Shown here: one piece after another, positions 25,906 through 34,467 of the stretch | Position numbering within the stretch: the first letter of the stretch is position 1 | Layout of the letters: each line of letters starts with the position of its first letter | Source: Sutcliffiella horikoshii DSM 8719 | GTDB taxonomy: Bacteria > Bacillota > Bacilli > Bacillales > Bacillaceae_I | DNA length: 64,000 bases | Assembly: GCA_001648575.1 (NCBI GenBank) | Contig: LQXN01000063.1 | Span: 186,001-250,000 of the forward strand | Direction of reading: 5' to 3' | Notes under the pieces: generated by a model | What the model was told of the DNA's origin: nothing | Seen by the model: the letters and a program-made list of their open reading frames with translations, nothing else | Database searches by the model: none | Made by a program: the position numbers and the translations under genes

Positions 25906-25996
25906 TCATTATTTTGTAGTTTTGTTTCACACATTAAAAAAACCCCATACCTACTTTGTCTATACTGAGGGATTCCTGATGAAACAGAGACCGCAA

Positions 25997-26038
25997 ATTA
26001 AAAAGCACTTTGACGGAAAGCTATCCGCCAAAGTGCTT
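25997..26038 (-). terminator. Terminator after the DUF1761 gene
   Basis: AAGCACTTTG-CGGA (26003-26016) pairs with TCCG-CAAAGTGCTT (26024-26038 region); minus strand ends TTTTTAATTT. Confidence 0.85.
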
Positions 26039-26045
26039 CTCTCAC

Positions 26046-26438
26046 TTACATACCAATTAAGAATCCATGAAGCCCGCCCAATATCGTGAACACGATTAAG
26101 TGGTCACCCGCAGCAATGAAAAACGCTTTTTTTGACAACAGTCCAAACAATGTATTCTTCAAATAGACCAATGTGATTGATAACCCAATCCCCAATCCCA
26201 CAGCAAAACCGGTCAGGACACTTTCCCCTCCAGCTGCCTGTACGAAGGCAGATACTATAAACGAACTAATAAACGCAATAATTACAGAAACAATATATTT
26301 CAGTGGTCCTTCTGTCTGTTTGAACTGCAGGTCTTTTCTTTTCCCAAGCATGACAGAATAATAAATTCCACCATAGACTGCATAGAGAACAGCTCCAATT
26401 AATATTGCAACAATATTCAACCCTAACCAATCTATCAT
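26046..26438 (-). CDS. DUF1761 membrane protein
   Basis: A 130-residue protein with four hydrophobic helices (about residues 6-28, 47-66, 74-93, 105-127) and the DUF1761-like pattern GAVLYAVYGGIYYSVMLGK near the N-terminus. Function unknown. GAGGAG precedes the ATG. It is 35 bases downstream of an AraC-family regulator on the same strand and is likely co-transcribed with it. Confidence 0.7.
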   Translation of the reverse strand: MIDWLGLNIVAILIGAVLYAVYGGIYYSVMLGKRKDLQFKQTEGPLKYIVSVIIAFISSFIVSAFVQAAGGESVLTGFAVGLGIGLSITLVYLKNTLFGLLSKKAFFIAAGDHLIVFTILGGLHGFLIGM

Positions 26439-26473
26439 TTTAACTAATCTCCTCTTCTTATCGATCTAACCTT

Positions 26474-27409
26474 CTATTTGGGTTCAATGGCCAATGCAAT
26501 TGCCCTAACTTTAAAATCCACTTCCAAGCCGCCTTTTTTAGGTGCCATATATAGCAGTTCCAATGGATTATCCAAGTATTTATATCCGCTCTTAGGAAGC
26601 CAAAAGCTGTATAGTTCCGAATAGCATTCTATTAGCTTACTGCGATCTAAATAATCTACCGGTTCCTCAAACTCATAGACTACATATTTCCCGCCTTTAT
26701 AAGGATAAGTCACTAAATTTTCATCAATGATACCTTCCACAGCAAGGTGACATTCATATCTGCTCAATTCCGGCGGGGTGATATAAGGATTATTCTTAGG
26801 CACGCCAAACATAAACGATGTGTCTGTTATTAAATCTCGAGCTTTTCCCCAATGGTACATTGCTTCCCAAACATTCGGTATCCCTTCGGTGTATGGACCG
26901 ACATTTTGCTTTTTCACAGTTGTGCACACTGGAAATTCCATGATCTTCACTTTTTCAAGATCGAGCCACTGAAATTTATTGTAGCCTATGTTGGTTTGTT
27001 GCTCTTGCTCCTTATTGCTAAGCTGTTTAGATTTCTTGCTATTATTATCGTATTCTCTTGGAAACCTTTCTAAATAGGCACCTTCTCTCCATTTTGTGGG
27101 ACTGAATTTAAAATAGGATTGAAAAGAGGTGGTAAAGTAGGAAAGCGATGAAAAGCCACATATTAAGGCAATTTGGGTAACAGGCAATTCGTGTTCATAG
27201 ATCAGTAGATGCGCCGCTTTCTCCATCCTGAGACGCTTTACGTATGCAGTGGGCGATTCTCCCACTAGCCCTTTAAATATTCGTTGAAAATGAAAGGGAG
27301 AATAGGTGGAGATGGAAGCGAGCTTTTCAAGGGACAGGGAGCTTTCTAAATTCTTTTCTATGTATTCCATAACTTGATCCATCAGTTTTTCATGTTCAGA
27401 AGTGTACAT
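26474..27409 (-). CDS. AraC-family regulator with GyrI-like effector-binding domain
   Basis: A 311-residue protein. Residues ~10-110 are a double helix-turn-helix AraC domain (LEKLASISTYSPFHFQRIFK; VTQIALICGFSSLSYFTTSF). The C-terminal ~150 residues (KVKIMEFPVCTTVKKQNVGPY to the end) match the GyrI-like/Rob effector-binding fold that binds hydrophobic or cationic small molecules. AGGAGA precedes the ATG. The partner membrane protein downstream may be its target. Confidence 0.85.
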   Translation of the reverse strand: MYTSEHEKLMDQVMEYIEKNLESSLSLEKLASISTYSPFHFQRIFKGLVGESPTAYVKRLRMEKAAHLLIYEHELPVTQIALICGFSSLSYFTTSFQSYFKFSPTKWREGAYLERFPREYDNNSKKSKQLSNKEQEQQTNIGYNKFQWLDLEKVKIMEFPVCTTVKKQNVGPYTEGIPNVWEAMYHWGKARDLITDTSFMFGVPKNNPYITPPELSRYECHLAVEGIIDENLVTYPYKGGKYVVYEFEEPVDYLDRSKLIECYSELYSFWLPKSGYKYLDNPLELLYMAPKKGGLEVDFKVRAIALAIEPK

Positions 27410-27460
27410 ATATTAATCTCCTTATCTTGTTATCCTCCTTTCATTATAACAACCAGAACA

Positions 27461-27494
27461 AAAAAGGAATCGGAAATTTCCCCCGATTCCTTTT
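27461..27494. terminator. Terminator after the gltS-like gene
   Basis: AAAGGAATCGG pairs with CCGATTCCTTT around a short loop; A- and T-runs on both sides. Confidence 0.85.
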
Positions 27495-27526
27495 GCAAAC
27501 TATGATTTGATCATTCTTGAGCTACT

Positions 27527-28936
27527 CTAACTTTCCTTCTTTCTTCCAAAGTGGAAAATTCCTAACAACAACCAACCAATCATGACAACAGTTGTGAAAA
27601 TGAGAGCGGGAATCGGTCCAAACGCTACAATGATAGGGATCGATGCAGCAGTGGCTATCCCACCACCGACAATTAGATCAAGTAACAGCTGTTTATAGCT
27701 GAATCCTTCCTTTGCAGGGCTTTTTCCATCCGGATCCGCCAAATTAATCAGCAATACACCTGCTGCACTCATTCCCATTGCTTGTCCAAAATCACCGATC
27801 CCTCTTTCAAACCAATAATTTGGCATTATTCGTGGGGCTATGAAGATAAAGGCCAGAACATTCCACCCGATTGCCGTCACCGACATAAGTAAGAATGGCA
27901 GCCAATATTCTCCAATCACAGTAAGTGAGAGGGTGGCAATCGCAGAAGCTATGAGCAGATCCAGGGCAAATCCTTGTATTCTGTTAACGATTCCAACATC
28001 CAAAATGTGGCGCTTCACAAACTTGTTCATCAGAAGTTGGACAATGATGGCACCCACCATCGCGAGCGGGAATAATGGTAAATGCGTGAACAGTTCGATT
28101 TGATCTACCCAGAATGCTTCCTCAAGAAGAATCAATCCCTCCAATATAAGGAATCCAATCCCGATGGCAACACCTATGTAAGCAAAATGAACAGTGAACG
28201 TCTCAATAAATTCTGAGCGGGTCGTTTTTTTTCCTACCGGTGCATCTTCCTGATCTTCTTTTGCAATAATTCCGACCAGCTGTTCACCAGAAATGTCTTT
28301 AGGGCTTGAAAGAATTTCGGTCTTCCCCTTTCGTGCCCCCCAGTTTATAAGTGCCATCCCTAGCAGTACTCCTGAAAGTACACCGACAGTCGCCAACCCA
28401 ACCGCCAGATCTTTGCCTTCCTCAAAGTCTACACTTGAAAAGGTTCCTGATAAACCAGCTGCAGTCCCATGACCACCTACAAAACTTATCTCAAGCAATG
28501 CACCAGCTGCAGGGTTCAAGTCAAATAGCGGAGTGAGGACCAAAACGGCCAACGTGATGCCAACCACATACTGTCCCCATGAAAGAAAGTGGGCAAAAGT
28601 TATTTGAGGTCCGGAGATTTTCCAGATTTTCTTAATGTTCGGTATGGTTTTTCCAAGGAAAAAAGAAGCAAAAACAACACTGATCAACAATCCAGGGAGC
28701 TCTCCCCATACCTTTTGCATATTATCCGGAAAAAGTCCGCCGGTATCAAACAGGTCCACCCCAAGCTTGCCTAATATTTCAGGTCCTAAAAGCAAACCGA
28801 TAAGGCCTGCAAGAATGGAACTCGGGACAAAGATTTTTTGCAAAAACGGAAGTGATACACGCAACCATTTTCCGATAATCAAAAGGGCTCCTAAAATGAT
28901 GAAACTGAAACCGATTAATTCAGGAGACATGTTCAA
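27527..28936 (-). CDS. GltS-type sodium/glutamate symporter
   Basis: A 469-residue integral membrane protein with about 11-12 hydrophobic segments. The conserved re-entrant region ISFVGGHGTAAGLSGTF (residues ~149-165) is the hallmark of the GltS family, which imports glutamate with sodium; a second FERGIGDFGQAMGMSAAGVL loop is its repeat. Length is a little above E. coli GltS (401), with a longer cytoplasmic loop near residue 210-240. A TTG at 28936 with GGGGGG nine bases upstream, or the ATG at 28930, is the start. Single-gene unit. Confidence 0.85.
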   Translation of the reverse strand: MNMSPELIGFSFIILGALLIIGKWLRVSLPFLQKIFVPSSILAGLIGLLLGPEILGKLGVDLFDTGGLFPDNMQKVWGELPGLLISVVFASFFLGKTIPNIKKIWKISGPQITFAHFLSWGQYVVGITLAVLVLTPLFDLNPAAGALLEISFVGGHGTAAGLSGTFSSVDFEEGKDLAVGLATVGVLSGVLLGMALINWGARKGKTEILSSPKDISGEQLVGIIAKEDQEDAPVGKKTTRSEFIETFTVHFAYIGVAIGIGFLILEGLILLEEAFWVDQIELFTHLPLFPLAMVGAIIVQLLMNKFVKRHILDVGIVNRIQGFALDLLIASAIATLSLTVIGEYWLPFLLMSVTAIGWNVLAFIFIAPRIMPNYWFERGIGDFGQAMGMSAAGVLLINLADPDGKSPAKEGFSYKQLLLDLIVGGGIATAASIPIIVAFGPIPALIFTTVVMIGWLLLGIFHFGRKKES

Positions 28937-29191
28937 ACGGCCATTCCCCCCTTGTAAACTCTATTTTTAATATAAAATCAGTACCCTATTAGACAGAGGG
29001 ATAATCATGGAGAAAGTAAGGTGTAATGGCTGGGTGGGGGATGGTGGAACCACTTGTTTCATAAGAAAGCGCCCCTATGCAACCACCACTGCTTCAAAAT
29101 TGAGCTTGTCAGTCGTCATAACGGACCTATGCAACCCAAAAATACAAGTGTATCGTCCCTACTTAACAAAGAAAGGAGATGATTGCCACAT

Positions 29192-29223
29192 AAAAAGGAA
29201 CCGGAATTTCCTCCGGTTCCTTT
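29192..29223. terminator. Terminator after the small XRE gene
   Basis: AAAGGAACCGG pairs with CCGGTTCCTTT. The rest of 28937-29191 shows no gene. Confidence 0.85.
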
Positions 29224-29231
29224 GAAAACTC

Positions 29232-29435
29232 TTATATGGACATGTCTCCAACAGAGAATGAGCATCTTAACACTTCAGAGAGCTTATGTAGGGTGGATAC
29301 TTGCACGTCTAGTGTGCCTGCCTCTATTGCCGCGATAGTGTCTGCAGGCAAGCCTGATAACGAGGCAAGATGGTCAATCTCTATCTCTTGTCTAGTTCTT
29401 GCGTTCTTAAGCTGATTTCCAATATGGTTCACCAT
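29232..29435 (-). CDS. Small XRE-family regulator
   Basis: A 67-residue helix-turn-helix protein (QEIEIDHLASLSGLPADT, then IAAIEAG; the recognition helix is atypical, with ADTIAAIE in place of the usual SxxxISxIE). GGAGGGGG precedes the ATG. A cre-like site lies 23-38 bases upstream of the start. It is downstream of the BMC operon on the same strand but separated by a terminator. Target unknown. Confidence 0.65.
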   Translation of the reverse strand: MVNHIGNQLKNARTRQEIEIDHLASLSGLPADTIAAIEAGTLDVQVSTLHKLSEVLRCSFSVGDMSI

Positions 29436-29457
29436 GATCCCCCTCCAAATACTATGT

Positions 29458-29473
29458 TTGCAAACGCTTACAA
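29458..29473 (-). promoter_or_regulatory. CcpA cre-like site
   Basis: TTGCAAACGCTTACAA matches WTGNAANCGNWNNCW fully. It lies just upstream of the small XRE gene start and downstream of the deoC terminator. Confidence 0.6.
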
Positions 29474-29601
29474 TATATTATATAAAAATATTTAGAATTT
29501 TTCAATATTTAAATTCCCCCTATACACCACTGAAGAATTTTTCACCCATCTGGAGCTGGTTAAGCCTCTTCGGTAAAACTTCCATGGCTCCATATAGTGC
29601 T

Positions 29602-29648
29602 AAAAAAACAACAGGATGCCTAGGGATTTATCCATTTGGCTTCCTGTT
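29602..29648 (-). terminator. Terminator of the BMC operon
   Basis: AACAGGATGCC (29610-29620) pairs with GGCTTCCTGTT (29638-29648) with one mismatch; on the minus strand it is followed by GTTTTTTTAG. Confidence 0.75.
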
Positions 29649-29657
29649 ATCAACATG

Positions 29658-30470
29658 TTAGTATCCAGTTCCTTTTCCGCCTGTTACGATGGCGATTCCG
29701 GAGCTAGCGCCGATTCTTGTGGCACCTGCTTGAACCAGCTTTCTTGCTGTATCAAGGTCACGTACGCATGCAGATGCTTTAACGCCCATGTCAGGGCCGA
29801 CTGCTTCACGCATAAGCTTGATGTCTTCTGCCGTTGCACAGCCTGGTCCGAAGCCTGTGGACGTTTTGACGAAATCCGCTCCTGCCATTTTTGCCAGAAT
29901 ACAAGCCTTTTTCTTTTCTTCTGTTTCCAAAAGACCTGTTTCAATAATTACTTTTACTGGTGCATGGCCTTTTGCAGCAAGAACGACCGCTTCGATATCT
30001 TTTTTGACCGTTTCAAAGTCGCCTGATTTAAGGGCACCGATGTTCATGACCATGTCAATTTCCGTAGCCCCGCTTGCGATTGCGTCACGGGTTTCGGAAA
30101 CTTTTACAAAACTGTTGGTAGCACCAAGGGGGAAACCGACTACAGTCGTAATTCCCACATTGGAACCCTTCAGTTCTTGGGCAGCTGTAGGTACCCAGTA
30201 AGGATTGACACATACTGTTGCGAAGTTGTATTCTTTCGCTTCTTCACATAGTTTGACGACCTGCTCTTTTGTGCTTTCTGGCTTTAATAGAGTATGGTCG
30301 ATCATTCTTGCGATAGAAGGTCCTGTGATCAGGTTGGATGATGCATTCGCATAGCTGTTGCCGGTAGAAGTAGTTGAAGCTGCGGGTTTTCCTTCTGCCA
30401 GCTGTTGTTTATTTGTCAGTTGTTCCATGATTTGATTCGTAATTTGTTCCACCAATGCTTCCATTTGCAT
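29658..30470 (-). CDS. deoC: Deoxyribose-phosphate aldolase with encapsulation peptide
   Basis: About 270 residues; cleaves 2-deoxyribose-5-phosphate into glyceraldehyde-3-phosphate and acetaldehyde. The class I aldolase core starts at IDHTLLKP (~55 residues in) and has the acidic residue in EIDMVMNIG, the Schiff-base Lys in VKTSTGF and the second active-site Lys in GVKAS. The N-terminal ~50 residues are extra: an amphipathic helix [16 protein letters not shown] plus a Ser/Ala/Thr linker, the form of a BMC encapsulation peptide. ATG at 30470 sits after GAGGTGA. Odd: the phosphate-binding GGVR of ordinary DeoC is ACVR here. Last gene of the 12-gene BMC operon. Confidence 0.9.
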   Translation of the reverse strand: MQMEALVEQITNQIMEQLTNKQQLAEGKPAASTTSTGNSYANASSNLITGPSIARMIDHTLLKPESTKEQVVKLCEEAKEYNFATVCVNPYWVPTAAQELKGSNVGITTVVGFPLGATNSFVKVSETRDAIASGATEIDMVMNIGALKSGDFETVKKDIEAVVLAAKGHAPVKVIIETGLLETEEKKKACILAKMAGADFVKTSTGFGPGCATAEDIKLMREAVGPDMGVKASACVRDLDTARKLVQAGATRIGASSGIAIVTGGKGTGY

Positions 30471-30485
30471 TGTGTTCACCTCGCA

Positions 30486-30749
30486 TTAATGTAATCGGTC
30501 GACAATACCGGCAATGACGGCATCAAAAGAGCCTTTCGGGTCTTCTAATATATCTCTTGCCGCTCCACCTTCTTCGAGTATCAGTACATAGTCCCCAACC
30601 CCTGCGTGAAAGCGGTCAAAAGCAATCATGGCCTCGCCACATTCCTTGCCGCTCGCGTCCACCGGGATGACGACCATGAGCTTTTTGTTTTTATGACTTG
30701 GTGTTTTAATCGTCGAAACGACATTTCCAACGACTTTTGCTAGTTTCAT
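30486..30749 (-). CDS. BMC pentameric vertex protein (EutN/CcmL family), paralogue 1
   Basis: An 87-residue single-domain EutN/CcmL protein; five copies make the pentamer that closes the shell vertices. Family features are the opening [14 protein letters not shown], the central [11 protein letters not shown] and [15 protein letters not shown], and the ending [11 protein letters not shown]. It overlaps the BMC-H gene by four bases (ATGA), so translation is coupled. One of three divergent pentamer genes in this operon. Confidence 0.9.
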   Translation of the reverse strand: MKLAKVVGNVVSTIKTPSHKNKKLMVVIPVDASGKECGEAMIAFDRFHAGVGDYVLILEEGGAARDILEDPKGSFDAVIAGIVDRLH

Positions 30750-31021
30750 AGAGTGGTAGGAAGGATTTTCTCGATATCGGAATGTGGTCTTGGAATCACA
30801 TGCACAGATAGGAATTCGCCTACACGTTGAGCTGCATCCGCTCCCGCTTCTGTCGCCGCCTTAACAGCTCCTACATCACCACGTACCAATACAGTGATTA
30901 AACCTCCGCCAACTTGAACTTTTCCTACTAAGGAAACGTTCGCTGCCTTCATCATTGCGTCTGCTGCTTCAATTGCACCTACTAGACCTTTTGTTTCAAT
31001 CATTCCCAATGCGTTGCTCAT
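30746..31021 (-). CDS. BMC-H hexameric shell protein, short form
   Basis: A 91-residue single BMC (Pfam 00936) domain protein that tiles shell facets as hexamers. Hallmarks: [20 protein letters not shown] at the start, [26 protein letters not shown] in the centre (pore loop about GG-GG region), and VHVIPRPH near the end. GGAGG precedes the ATG. Very similar to the second BMC-H gene at 32628 in the core domain, so the pair arose by duplication. Confidence 0.95.
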   Translation of the reverse strand: MSNALGMIETKGLVGAIEAADAMMKAANVSLVGKVQVGGGLITVLVRGDVGAVKAATEAGADAAQRVGEFLSVHVIPRPHSDIEKILPTTL

Positions 31022-31306
31022 TTATATTTCCTCCATTCGCTTTACGTTGTAATAGTCGATGATTCCAAGTATCCCTGCATCCGATGGGACGAGGTCTTTG
31101 TTCAATGGCAGAGAGGATTCCCTGCTTTTAGCAAGATAAACAAGGTCCCCTTCTCCCGATTGACCGATTGTGTCTATAGCAACAAGTGGTTTGCCTTTAT
31201 CCTGCAACTGATCATCTACTGGTTGGACGATTAATAGCTTCAACCCTCTCAGGTTTTCGTCTTTATGGGTACAGATCATATTTCCAATCACTTTTGCTAC
31301 GAACAT
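31022..31306 (-). CDS. BMC pentameric vertex protein (EutN/CcmL family), paralogue 2
   Basis: A 94-residue EutN/CcmL protein: FVAKVIGNMICTHKDENLRG, LLIVQPVDDQ, LVAIDTIGQSGEGDLVYLAKS and GILGIIDYYNV. The ending is longer and more acidic than the other two paralogues. It ends directly against the BMC-H start. Vertex protein; the reason for three paralogues is unknown but mixed SPU and other loci often have several. Confidence 0.9.
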   Translation of the reverse strand: MFVAKVIGNMICTHKDENLRGLKLLIVQPVDDQLQDKGKPLVAIDTIGQSGEGDLVYLAKSRESSLPLNKDLVPSDAGILGIIDYYNVKRMEEI

Positions 31307-31321
31307 GCTCTAAACCTGCTT

Positions 31322-31777
31322 TCAGCGTTTTATAAAACGACTTTCGATTTCCATTACTTTTGTGACGCGACGATCGTGGCGGCCGCCTGCAAATTCGGTT
31401 TCCAGCCATTTCTTCACCAATTGCTTGGCAAGGCCTTCCCCGATGAACTGGCCACCGATGGATAAGACGTTGGCATTATTGTGTTCCCGGCTGTTGATGA
31501 CAGAGGAGAGGTCCCAGCAGACCGCACCACGGACACCCGGAATCTTGTTCAATACCATTCCGCTACCTACGCCGACTCCGTCAATCATGATGCCGACGTA
31601 ATCTGGATTTGTTGCTACACATTCCCCGACGAAGAATGCGATATCTGGATAATCCACCGATTCATTTGCTTTACAGCCGAAATCAAGGTATTCATATCCC
31701 AGTTCCGTCAAATAGCCTTTTAACGCTTCTTTCAGCTCGTATCCACCGTGGTCGCTACCGATTGCAACTTTTTTCAT
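31322..31777 (-). CDS. RpiB/LacA-family sugar-phosphate isomerase, altered active site
   Basis: A 151-residue RpiB/LacAB-fold protein. Conserved: IGSDHGGYELK (phosphate and substrate end), REHNNANVLSIGG (the His that opens the sugar ring) and EFAGGRHDRRV. In E. coli RpiB the catalytic base is Cys and a Thr follows two residues on (ICGTG); here that stretch reads IDGVG, so Cys is Asp and Thr is Val. LacA subunits of galactose-6-phosphate isomerase also have Asp there (IDAYG). It may therefore act on another sugar phosphate or with a partner. No encapsulation peptide is seen. AAAGGAG precedes the ATG. Confidence 0.85.
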   Translation of the reverse strand: MKKVAIGSDHGGYELKEALKGYLTELGYEYLDFGCKANESVDYPDIAFFVGECVATNPDYVGIMIDGVGVGSGMVLNKIPGVRGAVCWDLSSVINSREHNNANVLSIGGQFIGEGLAKQLVKKWLETEFAGGRHDRRVTKVMEIESRFIKR

Positions 31778-31780
31778 TTT

Positions 31781-32614
31781 CTACGCTCCTTTGGCAAATA
31801 CAGCGATTATTTTCTGAAAAGAATCAACCTTCAAGCTTGCACCGCCGACAAGGACACCATCAATGTCGGTCATTGCCGCGAACTCTTGTGCATTGTTCTC
31901 ATTGACAGAGCCACCATATAAAATGCTGACCTTCTCCGCGTTCTCTTTATCAAGATGAGCGAGAACGGCTCGGATGTATGCATGGATGCGCTGTGCTTCC
32001 TCCGCTGTAGCGGATTCCCCGGTTCCGATTGCCCAAACCGGCTCGTATGCGAAAACCACTTCGGATGCATCAATACCTTCCAACGCTCCTAGCATTTGGG
32101 TCGTCAACACTTTTTCTGTCTGGTTCTGTTGCTTTTGTTGCAAGGTTTCTCCGATGCATATGATAGGGGTCAGACCCCTTTTTAAGGCTTGTTTTGCTTT
32201 CAGGTTCACGGTTGCGTCATCTTCTTGTGCGTATTGCCTTCTTTCGGAGTGTCCGATGATGCAGTGAGAGCAGCCTATTTCTTTTAACAGGCTTGCTGCC
32301 GTTTCGCCTGTGTAGGCGCCATTTTCCTCTTGATGAGTATTTTGTGCGCCTATGTGAATGTCTTTATTTTGTCCTTGTACATAAAGCTTTGCTGGATACA
32401 GGAGTGGTGCAGGCGGGCAAACCACCACTTCCACTCCGTTTCCTTCTTTAAGCTGTTGTAAAAAATCCAGCATTTCCTGGAGGGTTTTGTTCATCTTCCA
32501 ATTTGCAATCACATATTGTGTCCTGCCTGTCGGCAAACTCCCTGGCAGACCAGGGGATTGCTGTACTGCCTCTTGGACAAGTAGTTTGATATAGGCTTTT
32601 ATGGATTGATCCAT
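31781..32614 (-). CDS. tpiA: Triose-phosphate isomerase with encapsulation peptide
   Basis: A 277-residue TIM-barrel enzyme that interconverts glyceraldehyde-3-phosphate and dihydroxyacetone phosphate. All catalytic parts are intact: NWKMNK (Lys), IIGHSERR (His), AYEPVWAIGTG (Glu) and LYGGSV (phosphate). The N-terminal ~30 residues are extra: SIKAYIKLLVQEAVQQ is an amphipathic helix, followed by a Pro/Gly linker, as in BMC cargo tags. A second, glycolytic copy should exist elsewhere. It lets the DeoC product leave as DHAP. Confidence 0.93.
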   Translation of the reverse strand: MDQSIKAYIKLLVQEAVQQSPGLPGSLPTGRTQYVIANWKMNKTLQEMLDFLQQLKEGNGVEVVVCPPAPLLYPAKLYVQGQNKDIHIGAQNTHQEENGAYTGETAASLLKEIGCSHCIIGHSERRQYAQEDDATVNLKAKQALKRGLTPIICIGETLQQKQQNQTEKVLTTQMLGALEGIDASEVVFAYEPVWAIGTGESATAEEAQRIHAYIRAVLAHLDKENAEKVSILYGGSVNENNAQEFAAMTDIDGVLVGGASLKVDSFQKIIAVFAKGA

Positions 32615-32627
32615 CCTACTCTACCTA

Positions 32628-33017
32628 CTATTTCGCTGCCGGTAGAATTCCGTTGACTTCGGAGTTTGGACGTGGGATCACGTGTACAGATACTAGGTTC
32701 CCTACTCTTCCGGCTGCATCCGCTCCCGCTTCTGTTGCCGCTTTTACAGCCCCTACATCACCACGGACCATCACTGTGACTAGGCCGCCACCTACGAATT
32801 CTTTTCCTACAAGTGTTACGTTTGCTGCCTTTACCATTGCGTCTGCTGCTTCGATTGCCCCGATTAGACCTTTTGTTTCGATCATTCCTAATGCTTCTTG
32901 ACTCATTTGAATTCCTCCTAATGGTTGTTTAATAGTTTTGGATTTTGATTGCTTTTTCTTATTTTTAGGTGGTTCCACAGGCTGTCCCTCTTGAGGTAGT
33001 TCATTCAGTTCTGCCAT
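32628..33017 (-). CDS. BMC-H hexameric shell protein with N-terminal extension and internal start
   Basis: The open frame gives 129 residues: a ~37-residue basic, Pro-rich, likely disordered extension ([18 protein letters not shown]) before a standard BMC-H domain ([20 protein letters not shown] ... [10 protein letters not shown]). The outer ATG (33017) has AGGAGGGGG upstream. A second in-frame ATG at 32906, exactly where BMC-H domains normally start, has a perfect GGAGG seven bases upstream. Both starts appear usable, so the gene may make a long and a short shell subunit. The short form would be 92 residues. Confidence 0.9.
   Translation of the reverse strand: MAELNELPQEGQPVEPPKNKKKQSKSKTIKQPLGGIQMSQEALGMIETKGLIGAIEAADAMVKAANVTLVGKEFVGGGLVTVMVRGDVGAVKAATEAGADAAGRVGNLVSVHVIPRPNSEVNGILPAAK
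32906..32920 (-). promoter_or_regulatory. Internal ribosome binding site and start within the extended BMC-H gene
   Basis: GGAGGAATTCAAATG on the minus strand: GGAGG, seven-base spacing, ATG at 32906, in frame with the longer product. Confidence 0.75.
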
Positions 33018-33031
33018 TTTTCATCCCCCTC

Positions 33032-34465
33032 CTAAATGATTCTGAAGCTGTCTACCATCACACAGCGTCTTTGGCGGGTGAAGGTTTTGGCTGATGTCAG
33101 CCCTTCTCCCGTCGGCCCTGCTATGGTGAGGGTGGTAAATCCTTCGCTCTGATAGCCAAGCCCTGCAACAGATGGACCGTTTTTCACAAAAATGGTCGCT
33201 TGAATTTCTTTTGCCATCTTTGTCAGGTTGGTGACATTCTGAGAATGCATGATGGCTGTATGTCTGTTGCCTTTTTCAGCTTTTACAGCAAGGCTGATGG
33301 CTTTATTCACATCTGGCACCCTGACAATTGGCAGGATCGGCATGAGCATTTCTGTGTGTATCAAAGGGTGATCTTCCTTTGTTTCGGCAATGATGAGTTT
33401 TACTTTGGAGTCTGCCCTGATCCCTGCCGCTTCGAGCAGAACGGATGCGTTCTTTCCGATAAAATCGCGGTTTGGATAATATTTCTCCCCTTTTTTGATC
33501 AATACTTTTTCAAGCAGCTTGTCCAACTGGTATCCTTTCATTTCGACAGCACCATTTTTAGTCATCTCACTTTTTAAGGAGTTGGCTACTTTTTCGACAA
33601 CGAATACTTCTTTTTCCGCTGTACAGAGGACATTGTTATCAAAGCTTGCTCCCGTTACGATGTCCTTTGCAGCCTTGGGGATGATTGCTGTTTCATCCAC
33701 CACAACCGGCGGGTTCCCGGGACCTGCGGCTATCACTTTCTTCCCGGAGCTCATTGCCGCCTGAACCACTATGCCACCGCCTGTTACGACTAACGCCTTC
33801 ACTTTCGGGTGCTTCATCACTTCATTTGACGTCTCAATGTTGGGACTCGCAACGGAAGTAAGCGTGTTGGCAGGCCCTCCTGCAGCCACAATCGCCTCAT
33901 TTAAAAGCTGCATCGCCTTAATGGATACTTGTTTAGCACTTGGATGCGGGTTGAAAACCACCGCGTTGCCTGCTGCTACTAGAGAAATGGAGTTGTTGAT
34001 GATGGTTGCTGCCGGATTGGTGGATGGTGTGATGGCACCGTAAACACCAACTGGTGAATACTCGACAACAGTCAGACCCCCATCCCCTGAATAAGTCGTG
34101 GCCACAATATCTTCCACTCCAGGTGTTTTATCAGCAGCCAAAAGGTTTTTCGCCACCTTGTCCTCCACTCGTCCAAGCCCGGTTTCTTTGACTGCGAGTT
34201 CAGCAAGTTCTTGGGCATGCTGCCTGCTTACTTCCCGCATTTTCTCTATCATGTTCTTTCTCGTTTCAAGTGGGGTCGCTCTCAGCTTATCCCATGCATC
34301 CGTTGCAGCATCTGCCGCTTCATCGACGCTATGAAACACGCCATTTCCCAGTGGGATCTCACTGTTTCCCCGTTCACTGGAAACGGAGGAGGTTTTGCCC
34401 TCATTCCCAAGCTTAGCAAGGACTTGAGCAACCATTTCTTTTATGTCGCTTTCCTTGATTTGCAC
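33032..34465 (-). CDS. CoA-acylating aldehyde dehydrogenase, BMC type (EutE/PduP-like)
   Basis: A 477-residue enzyme that oxidises acetaldehyde with NAD and CoA to acetyl-CoA. The catalytic Cys is in FDNNVLCTAEKE, the cofactor region has VYGAITPSTNPAAT, and TGEGLTSAKTFTRQRRC is typical of the EutE/PduP branch. The first ~18 residues (IKESDIKEMVAQVLAKLG) are an amphipathic encapsulation helix, followed by a Ser-rich linker. GTG at 34465 uses a GGAGGT that lies in the last codons of the upstream EutN gene. Central enzyme for aldehyde made by DeoC. Confidence 0.93.
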   Translation of the reverse strand: MQIKESDIKEMVAQVLAKLGNEGKTSSVSSERGNSEIPLGNGVFHSVDEAADAATDAWDKLRATPLETRKNMIEKMREVSRQHAQELAELAVKETGLGRVEDKVAKNLLAADKTPGVEDIVATTYSGDGGLTVVEYSPVGVYGAITPSTNPAATIINNSISLVAAGNAVVFNPHPSAKQVSIKAMQLLNEAIVAAGGPANTLTSVASPNIETSNEVMKHPKVKALVVTGGGIVVQAAMSSGKKVIAAGPGNPPVVVDETAIIPKAAKDIVTGASFDNNVLCTAEKEVFVVEKVANSLKSEMTKNGAVEMKGYQLDKLLEKVLIKKGEKYYPNRDFIGKNASVLLEAAGIRADSKVKLIIAETKEDHPLIHTEMLMPILPIVRVPDVNKAISLAVKAEKGNRHTAIMHSQNVTNLTKMAKEIQATIFVKNGPSVAGLGYQSEGFTTLTIAGPTGEGLTSAKTFTRQRRCVMVDSFRII

Positions 34466-34467
34466 GT

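Noticed and set aside
32160-32185. AAAAGGGGTCTGACCCC sequence, the same motif as in the intergenic hairpins at 42.8 and 59.45 kb, appears inside the tpiA gene
   Set aside because: It encodes KRGLTPI, a conserved part of triose-phosphate isomerase that leads into the ICIGE loop, so the match is explained by coding constraint and not by an inserted element.
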